Assembly: GCA_022747635.1 (NCBI GenBank)
Contig: JAKTNV010000119.1
Location: 744,001-808,000, forward strand
Source of the DNA: Hetaerina americana
Taxonomy: Eukaryota; Arthropoda; Insecta; Odonata; Calopterygidae
DNA: 64,000 bases
Direction of reading: 5' to 3'
Below the pieces are notes generated by a model. It did not search any database and was not told the DNA's origin. It worked only from the letters and a program-made list of their open reading frames with translations. The position numbers and the translations under genes are program-made. Positions 56,974 to 64,000 of this stretch are shown one piece after another. How positions within the stretch are numbered: the first letter of the stretch is position 1; each line of letters begins with the position of its first letter.

Positions 56974-57918
56974 TACTAGGTTTGTGTAAAAAGTATTGGA
57001 AACAAATTTTTTCCTGACGTGACGGTACGTCGCACCGCGCTTGCATCACACAGACACAGTGGTGGAGGGAATGACCTTCAATACACGCCAAGCGTTAATC
57101 GTCTGCAAGGGTTAGTTGGGGCTAGATCGTGTTTTAATGGCCCCCTGTCGAGTGACTCGATGCCAGCGCAAAATGCAGCGAACGATTGAACAGCGGTGTG
57201 CCATCAATTTTGTGTTAGACTGGGGTAATCGAGTACGGAGACGTTGGGCATGATTTTCCAAGTGTTCAAGGGTGAAAGCATGTCTCTATCTGGAGTTTTC
57301 AGTGGCTCAAGCTCTTCAAAAATGGTCGAGAGAGTGTGAAGGACGAGCCCCAAGCCGAATAGCCATCGACGTCAAAAACTAACGACATCGTGCAACGTGC
57401 ACGTGAAGTACTGAATTCGGACCGTCGGTTCAGTGTGTGAATGATCGCAGATTGCATTGGCATTGGTAAGGTGATGGTGCTCACACAATTATCACTGAAA
57501 GTTTGGTGATGAGAAAGATTGGTCCTTAGCTCGTTCCGAAGATCTTGACGGGCGACCAAAAGCATAGTCGAGTGTCTGATTACGAAAACCTTATGCAATG
57601 GCATCGCGACGATTCCCCAACCCCAATACAGTCCTGACTTGACGCCAGTATATTTTTTTCTATTCCTAAAAGTGAAATCCTCCCTCAAAGGACACAACCA
57701 TGGGACCCTAAGTGTCATCAAAGAAGCTTGCACGTCTACCCTTAAGGACCTCCGTAATCCGCCTGCCAGGGAGCCTTCGAGTCGTGGAACAAGCCGCTGG
57801 CAAAAGTGTGTCGACGTTCATGGGATGTACTTTGAAGAATTTTGAGGCATTGTAGCAAAATCTGAAATAAATCTATTTTTCCGAAATTTTTCCCGATAAT
57901 TTTTATACAAACCTTGTA
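56974..57918 (+). mobile_element. Internally deleted mariner (family E)
   Basis: Terminal repeats 'ctaggtttgtgtaaaaagta' (56976) and the near reverse complement '...ttttatacaaaccttgta' (57901-57918). Inside: 'MQRTIEQRCAINFVLD', 'HTIITESLVMRKIGP.LVPKILTGDQKHSRVSD', then a join to 'HGIATIPQP.YSPDLTPVYFFLFLKVKSSLKGHNHGTLSVIKEACTSTLKDL', ending 'RWQKCVDVHGMYFEEF'. The final catalytic Asp (SPDL) survives but the earlier part of the core is deleted. About 945 bp. Confidence 0.9.
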
Positions 57919-57919
57919 C

Positions 57920-58215
57920 TTATTGGGCTGGTCATTTATGAGACCTAGGTAAGGTTGGTGAGAGGTTTATAGAAAATAACGAATAAAATACGGAGCGTAC
58001 CAGCTTTATTAGCCGTATCGAAAAAACAGATTCACTCTGAGTCTCCCCTGTCGTTTCGACTCCTTTTCTGGGTGCCGGATGGTATGCAGGTGTTGGCCCC
58101 GTGTTGGCTCGATGGGAGGGCCAAGGTCCGAATGCCGGAGGAGAGCGCGTTGGCTGCCAGCGGAGGTATAAGAGTAGGAAGGGGAAATCTTCCGCATGCA
58201 CTCTCAATTGCATGG
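57920..58215. other. Spacer between two mariner relics
   Basis: GC-richer (58070-58180). Open frames on both strands match nothing I recognise. Confidence 0.35.
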
Positions 58216-58298
58216 GAGGCGACGCACAGACACCAAGATGGTTCCCACCATCTTGGTACTTTTTGGAACCATCTTAGGGTCTGTGCGTCGCCTCGCTC
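58216..58298. repeat. Hairpin with ~28-bp arms
   Basis: 'ggcgacgcacagacaccaag' + atggttcc at the left, and the inverse ending 'gtctgtgcgtcgcc' at the right, with about 26 of 28 positions paired. The loop itself contains a smaller inverted pair (ccaagatggt / accatcttgg). Confidence 0.85.
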
Positions 58299-58364
58299 AG
58301 TACGCACCCTACTGTGGTGGTGCGCAGGATGTGCTTCTTCTACTTTGCTCACTGTGAACTATTA

Positions 58365-58830
58365 AAATGTGCGTTGCAATAGAAAACCCCGCGAGTTTTG
58401 AAGTGCGATCTGTGATTAGGTTTTTACCGGCAAAAAGAGCCACTTGAAAGCCAATTGAAATTCATGGGCAACTTTTTGAATTGTGCGGAGGCGGAAATAT
58501 TGGTGAAGGCGGAGTGATGCATCCAGTTGAAATGGCCAAATGTTGACGACGAGGACCGCAGTGGTCGGCCGAGTTTTGTGACAGATGACGGTCGAAATCA
58601 ACGAAAAAATTCGTGAAAATTGATCCGATTTACCTCTTGCGTGGCTTGGAACAGAGTGCCTTGACAGTGACGCAGAATTGCACGCTGGTGTAAACAAGTG
58701 GCTAAAATTTAAGGCGGCAGATTTCTTCAGGGACGGAATTGTAAAGCTTGCGCATCGTAATAATAAATTCCTCAATTTGAATGGTGAGTATACAGAAAAA
58801 TAGTTTAAAAATATGCCTTTCAAATTTATA
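58365..58830 (+). mobile_element. Mariner remnant (family F), large internal deletion
   Basis: Starts with CEVRSVIRFLPAKRAT and 'DDEDRSGRPSFVTDD' (N-terminal HTH/linker of mariner). It passes through a degraded segment and ends 'VNKWLKFKAADFFRDGIVKLAHRNNKFLNLNGEYTEK', the normal mariner C-terminus. The whole catalytic region between is missing or scrambled. Confidence 0.8.
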
Positions 58831-58899
58831 TGATAAAAATTTGTTTTGTCACTAATTTCATGCATATTTTTCAAAACGTAAGTTACTTTCTGCACCGGT

Positions 58900-60325
58900 C
58901 TCGTGCAATGCAGATAATTTTAATTTAAGTTCAAACTCTTTTTATTTGTTTGAATTGTTTAAACTTCATGTCTTGGGACACTCTTTAATTCATCTACAGC
59001 ATATCATAACGATAGAACAGTATTTTATTCGACGTGTTGATATTTTTGTTTCAGGGAAAACAATGTTTAAACTTTAACCTGCACGATCAATTCGCAATGC
59101 TGCTTGGATTACTTACCAAAGAAAAGACAGATCCGGCTGTCCTTGAAGCAATTAAATTCACGTATAAACTTTTTTTATGTTATCATTTTTTTGAGAGCAA
59201 TGTTTTTCCATGTTGTTGATAATGAATCCTGGCTCTTTTTGAGCATCACAACGCGGGAGTACATGTACTTTTGTGAATCCTCAACTTCTTCCGTTTTTTC
59301 ATACTAAGAAAAATTCGCCAGCTGTAAGGCACTTCATTATTAATGGTCGCTTAAACCTTTATGTTCTATATTGATAGAATAATTAGAAATGTCCATGTTT
59401 AACCTTTAAAAATTATTTTTCAAGAAAAAACTTAAAGAAAATTTTTGAAGCATCGTTTGCGACGCTAAAATGTGTCCTTGAATGTTGATATTTTATCTCT
59501 TCGTATACCAGTGGTTTGTGAAAGAGCTATGAAAATTTGCCCTTCTTATTCAGTGTTTCATACATGAATCGTTTCAGGCACCAACTAGTGCAATTCTTTC
59601 ATGATGATAGAAAGTACTTGATAAAACCCTGATTTATTTAAATGCAAAATACTTCTTTTAATTTACGAAATAGATTCTGTCACCAAGTTATCTCGCAACA
59701 TCAGAGTAATACAGGTAGTCTGTAAAATGGATGGCTTAAATATGTTTTCTCTGAGAGCGAAATAAAGGAAGTAACAGCTGCGGTCCATGTTAGTTAGAAA
59801 TAATTATCATCCATAATATTTATAAGCATAATAGTATCCATGCCAGTTTTCCTTATTTGTTCAGTTTTAGAAATGGGAAAATATGTGGCATATTTTCGAA
59901 GTTGTCGTTATTTTTCACTTTTCATAATTTCCCAAATGTAGTTGTCATTAGTGTTATGCTTGCGAAATACACTAAAAATTATCTTAAGAATGGAATTCTT
60001 TTGCATATTCTCAGTGCTCGTAACAATGGCGAAGGAGCTTTCTTCACGAGTTACTAACAAGAACTACCACATTTCCTAATATGGGCAGATGTTCTCTCAT
60101 AAGTACAAGTCATTCTTTCGCGTTACGCAAACGCAACTCTTCGGCTATCGTGCATGCCTGACGTGGCTGCACCCCCCCCCGTCATATGCCGGAGGCCTGA
60201 GGGGAACCATAAAGTCAAATGATTTAGATGGAGCTATCATTAACATCCCACTCACGGTAAATTATTGAGGATATAATTTTAACCTCATGTGCCGCCTAGG
60301 TAAGACTCGCGTTTCTTCTTACCAA
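58900..60325. other. AT-rich, nothing recognised
   Basis: Short chance ORFs only. Confidence 0.45.
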
Positions 60326-60329
60326 ACAT

Positions 60330-60840
60330 TTAAACGGCGGCGCTATGGGGCAAAAAGTCACTCATATAACGACCCGGCTAACCGACGAATCCCATCTGAA
60401 TGGCTGTTTGGCTTTGAGTCAAAATATCACCCCCGCCCGCCTCCCTCTCCGGTGGCACAATGACTCTGAGTTCTTGCCAATTCGAGCCGTGCAGGGATTC
60501 CGAAAGGTGGGCTCGAAAGCGACTGAGTCTTTTCCACTCCTTCGCAGTCGAGGGGAAGGGCGCGGCGCGCGATAGGCGAAGGAATCCATTTTGGGACGGG
60601 GATTTAGCCGTGCGTGCCCGTCCCAGGAGGTAAAGCGAGCGGACGGGAAAGCGTCCGTCGGTGGCGATGGAGAGGGGAAAATGGACGAGGGGGAGAGTGT
60701 TATTAAATGACGCGCGGGAGCTCTTGGGAAGTACAAGTGCGTGCGGAATTGCCCGCGGCACATTTGGAAAGTCCGTTGGGGCAGAGAGGTGCGCTCGAGT
60801 GACCGAAAGGAGTTGAGTGGAGTCGGCGTCAATGACTCAG
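60330..60840. promoter_or_regulatory. CpG-rich island, possible promoter
   Basis: A compact GC- and CpG-rich block (for example gggcgcggcgcgcgat at about 60558) in AT-rich flanks. Overlapping open frames lie on both strands (60345-60575 +; 60378-60761 and 60419-60832 -) with no recognisable product. It could be a promoter/first exon, on either strand, or GC-rich repeat debris. Confidence 0.3.
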
Positions 60841-60849
60841 AATTAAGAT

Positions 60850-61190
60850 TTCAACACATTCACTTCAATGAGGAGGGAATATTAAACAGTCGGATTCTTT
60901 TTCTACCTATTATGTAATTTAAAAACGTTTTTAATGATTTATGCCGACAGCTTCGTACATTGTAAACGGCAGCCGCATAATGCGATTGTCTCGGATTAGT
61001 TCTCGAAAAGTAAACTTTTATAGTCCATATTATTTTCCGCAAATTCCTTAAGCGAAATTTGACGGTTTTGAATTATTTCTTTCGGGTTTCACTTTCAAAG
61101 AAATGTGGCAAAACTGCGAATTCTTTATACAAAACTGCACTGCAGTCCCTTATCTCCTTCCCCACTTATTCTCTTCACGTCATATGTATG
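60850..61190. other. AT-rich, nothing recognised
   Basis: No supported feature. Confidence 0.4.
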
Positions 61191-61193
61191 TAT

Positions 61194-61592
61194 TTATTTA
61201 TTTACATTGTATATATTTGTGTCCACCATCGAAGTGATTGAGAGAGCTGTGGCCACTATTGACGTGATCTCCCTAAATATATCATCCCCCATGATGGTCT
61301 CTCCCCTCTTCAACGGTTCATTTTCAGTTTTTTCGGTTTTGACGATAGCCACAGCATTCAAATCAAAGGTCCAGCCATGGGAAGTTGGTTGATTTCTTTG
61401 TATGCCAGTCCTACCTTTCCTCCTCAAAACAAACTTCCTCTGTCGCCCAACCCTGAGATTCTTACTTTGGGTAAGGCACAATGATGGTATTGTCCTCGTT
61501 TGGCAATGTGGAATGGACGCCCCTAAAGCTTTTCTCTCTTCCCTAGATAAAAATCCTCTGTTTCCTTCACATCCACCATTTCTTCCACTCAA
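61194..61592 (-). CDS. Unassigned 132-codon open frame
   Basis: A minus-strand frame with ordinary protein composition: a basic N-terminal half (SREERKALGAS..., RKFVLRRKGRTGIQRNQPTS), then HGWTFDLNAVAIVKTEKTENEPLKRGETIMGDDIFREITSIVATALSI. Both halves look protein-like and have no low-complexity bias. I recognise no domain. The part after 'FREITSIVATALS' drifts into AT-rich sequence, as if past an exon end. It could be an exon, a TE gag-like fragment or chance. Confidence 0.25.
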   Translation of the reverse strand: MSGRNGGCEGNRGFLSREERKALGASIPHCQTRTIPSLCLTQSKNLRVGRQRKFVLRRKGRTGIQRNQPTSHGWTFDLNAVAIVKTEKTENEPLKRGETIMGDDIFREITSIVATALSITSMVDTNIYNVNK

Positions 61593-61599
61593 ATCACAT

Positions 61600-62140
61600 T
61601 TTTAGATGCCCGAATCTCCCTCCTCTAAATTAAATTCCACACTTCGGTCCTCATCAAACCCAAAAACTAACAGCTAAATCTTTACTTTTATAGCTGTCAT
61701 CCTCTCCACACTGAACAGTCAAATTAGTTGTTATTTTGTTATTATTAATAGTTAAAACTGTGGAAAAGTACACATTTAGTTTTTCTCATAAACAGTCAAA
61801 TCCGTACTATCTTTCTATCAGACGCCTTCACATCCACGGCAACGCTGGTTCTCTAAATGAATTCGTTTTAAGGTTTCGTACTCCACTCATCCGACGTGGT
61901 TATCCGGACTCTCTCCTGCGCAAAATATCCTAACACACATTCGTACATACACCCCGAAAATATCCCATTAGGAGAAAAGTGACAATCTACCCATTTGCAG
62001 AACCTACTTCCCTGGCAGTGCAGCTCCTAAAGATTAACCTTAGAGCCCTTAGCCCCACCCTCCCTAACAACATAACCTTTAAATTAGGAATCAGCTCGTT
62101 GAGACTTATATATGCAGTCCACCTTTCTATGGGCATGAGG
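61600..62140. other. Nothing recognised
   Basis: Pyrimidine-rich AT sequence, no supported feature. Confidence 0.4.
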
Positions 62141-62144
62141 CGTG

Positions 62145-62620
62145 CTTGATAGGCATAGAAATGGAAAGATCGGATTCAATGGAAATGTAATACTACCGTA
62201 GAATCATGACAATGTAATTGAACAGAAGACCCATAATAATGATGAAGTACTTTGAAGAACCAGGCGAAGAGAGAATTTAGTGAGTTACACTGACAAGAAG
62301 AAGAATGTAAATCGGACATATCCTGAAGTACGAGAGCTTATCGAGGACCATGACTGAAGGAGGCAATTAGGAAGAATTGTTGAAATTATGATGAAGGCCG
62401 AGCATGAACTTCAAGGAGCAAATTATGGGCATTGTTGGTGCAAAGAGGCATGAAGGAGTGAAGAGGGAACGCTGGGAACAGCTGGGAACACAATAATTCA
62501 GTGGTTCTACGAAACCACTAGGATACCGCGACATGGGGAGTATCGTAGGGAAATTGTAAATACTAAGCTAGGTTCCCTGGGATATGAAAACTTATTTTTC
62601 AAAAATGACAGAAAAACCTG
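62145..62620 (+). mobile_element. Possible LINE C-terminal/tail remnant
   Basis: Frame-shifted reading gives 'TRRRMYIGHILKYESLSRTMTEGG' and 'VKRERWEQLGTQ', recalling the 'k.rr..wiGHvlR.egLlrt.leGr' ending of insect LINEs. Weak and heavily decayed. Confidence 0.35.
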
Positions 62621-62744
62621 AATAACATGAATCAACAACCAGAGATATTAAGAATACATTACGAACATAGAAAAGAGCTCTCGTTGGTAGCGGCAGGAGG
62701 AGGAGAGAGAACGCGAAGCGATCACCACCAAATTGCTCATCTTA

Positions 62745-62880
62745 TATTAGAGATCATATCAATCACATCATATCATGGCATATCATATCGTCTCATATAC
62801 TCATCACACGTTACATATCGCCACATATCACAATACATCGCATCACATCACATCTTTTCACGTAGTATCATTATATATTA
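62745..62880. repeat. Degenerate ATATC/ACATC-rich repeat
   Basis: About 135 bp built from variants of 'atatc', 'acatc', 'tcata' and 'catcac'. A decayed pentanucleotide-type satellite. Confidence 0.8.
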
Positions 62881-62884
62881 TTTA

Positions 62885-63400
62885 AGTTGGGTGACACACA
62901 CGTGACAAACACAAGAAAAGAAAAAAATATAAGCATAGAAAAAAAGATAAAATTGAAACGAGAATCACTCATTGAATTGTCAGTAGCACGGCCATACCCT
63001 CTGGGAGTGAAAGGGATGGGGCGACGGAGAAGTTGGGAGAGAAGAAAGTAGGGAGGGTGGAGAGGTGAGGAAGAGGAGAATTGGACTGGGCCGTCGTGAA
63101 GAAAGAGAAACGGGTAAATAACATTCCGAATGAACAATTTTGAGTAAATGTTGTATTTATCGGTTTTTCATCTCATCCTCATGCACAATTACTTCTTCAT
63201 TAGCTATTCCTACCTCCAAGTAAAAGGCTGTGCCACGGAAAACAGCTTTAGTTTATCCTACGATGTTCTCCACATTTTTTATCTTGAAGAAAATTTCCTC
63301 TCCAATCCACACACTGAAATGAGGTCACATGGTTCGGAATTCGTTAACTTATGCATTTACGCCCTCAAAACTCTTTAATATCATTTACCTTCTCTCTTTC
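62885..63400. other. Nothing recognised
   Basis: A purine-rich stretch (62905-63120), then AT-rich sequence. No supported feature. Confidence 0.4.
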
Positions 63401-63404
63401 TAGT

Positions 63405-63708
63405 GGTAGTAGTAGTATTTGGGGGAGGCGACCGACAGCTGAGGTCATTTGCGTCATTAGGGATGGACAGGAAAGGATGAAGGATGGAGAGAAACCCGGC
63501 GTCGGCAATAGCCTACCCTTTACGAAAGGCGCCAAGGGGTCCGCAGTTTAACGTCCCATCCAACGGACGGCGTATTCACTCAAAATGCCCTCGACAAAGC
63601 ACCTCAAGTAGGGATCGAGATACCACTGAAAAATATTCAAAACCTCCGGGATTTGAATCCAGGCCCTCGGGGTGGGGAGCCAGTACGATAGCTACCGCAC
63701 CATTCCTC
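63405..63708 (-). mobile_element. tRNA-derived SINE family 3 (copy 2)
   Basis: Highly similar to 43870-44165 over its full length, including the 'gaggcgaccgacagctgagg', 'gagaaacccggcgtcggcaa' and 'aacgtcccatcc' blocks and the tRNA-like B-box (about 63645-63665, minus strand). Confidence 0.88.
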
Positions 63709-63751
63709 TCTTTCTCCCGCTAAAAGAACTTTTATTACGGCTACGCCTACA

Positions 63752-63863
63752 TGAGTGGTCTGTAATGTTGCCGACCTCAAAAATTTCAGAAAAAATTCAG
63801 AAAATTTCAGAAAAAATGTTTTATATCTTTGTTAGGTCGGGAACTTTTCAGACCACCCTCTTA
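63752..63863. mobile_element. Small MITE (~112 bp)
   Basis: The ends are imperfect inverted repeats: left 'gagtggtctgtaatgttgcc' + gacctca, right the inverse of 'gagggtggtctgaaaagttc' + ccgacctaaca. The centre is repeated 'tttcagaaaaaa'. The terminus matches the isolated stretch at 7186 and looks mariner-like. Confidence 0.6.
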
Positions 63864-64000
63864 CTTCAACAATGATGAATATCACACCGTTGCCCATATC
63901 AAACCTATGGGCAAACCTTCATTGAATTATGAATGAAATCAATCAATCTATATATATAAAGGAGAGTGTTTGTTTGTATGTATGTAATTTGTTTACTTTT
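63864..64000. other. Window end, nothing recognised
   Basis: AT-rich tail with a short (TA) run near 63950. Confidence 0.4.

Overview
The window is animal (arthropod, most likely insect) nuclear DNA: AT-rich, with spliced coding sequence and long (TA)n microsatellites, and littered with decayed mariner transposons, non-LTR retrotransposons, Penelope-like elements (PLEs) and tRNA-derived SINEs. This density fits a large genome with long introns. I cannot name the species. Nothing bacterial, viral or CRISPR-like was seen.

Host gene: one host exon is well supported, a very large internal exon on the minus strand (about 16648 down to 13052, 3597 bp). It ends in the glycine-rich loop of a protein kinase C catalytic domain (KVLGKGSFGKV), best matching the novel/delta type. 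About 1180 residues before the kinase start are low-complexity, Ser/Pro/Lys-rich sequence. They contain about twelve copies of a PDSPKQILGK-type unit, with a 120-bp DNA period that is almost perfect at 15.1-15.65 kb. The rest of the kinase should lie below 13 kb and the C2/C1 regulatory exons above 16.7 kb. I found neither in the window, so the flanking introns are probably long.

Layout: 0-0.2 kb LINE 3' fragment; 0.45 kb hairpin; 1.37-1.49 kb SINE; 2.4-2.7 kb possible exon with two NPIY motifs; 3.7-4.1 kb (TA)n plus a 267-bp near-perfect palindrome; 4.3-4.87 kb PLE; 5.16-6.83 kb Jockey-like LINE; 7.83-8.73 kb internally deleted mariner; 11.75-12.82 kb LINE with its 3' end; 13.05-16.65 kb PKC exon; 17.0-17.4 kb SINEs in (TA)n; 20.15-20.76 kb mariner; 20.83-22.57 kb PLE (-) head-to-head with 22.62-23.28 kb PLE (+); 24.3-24.95 and 28.39-29.05 kb mariners; 29.74-31.09 kb LINE fragments; 31.5-32.7 kb CpG-rich block; 32.7-33.24 kb LINE 3' end; 33.85-34.01 kb foldback; 34.8-35.25 kb LINE (-); 37.5-38.7 kb unassigned ORFs; 40.6-41.28 kb LINE 3' end; 42.3-42.94 kb tandem repeat of about 155 bp; 43.5-44.2 kb SINEs; 45.5-46.0 kb SINE in (TA)n; 46.1-47.95 kb LINE (-); 50.76-51.67 kb mariner (-); 56.97-58.83 kb two mariners and a hairpin; 60.33-60.84 kb CpG-rich block; 62.1-62.9 kb LINE tail and ATATC-rich repeat; 63.4-63.86 kb SINE and a small MITE.

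Apart from the PKC exon, essentially every recognisable protein similarity is to transposable elements, and all of these copies are broken. The points most worth following up are the expanding PKC repeat exon, two mariner copies that share one internal deletion, hammerhead-like motifs beside or near PLE sequences, SINEs sitting inside (TA)n arrays, and the unexplained tandem repeat of about 155 bp.
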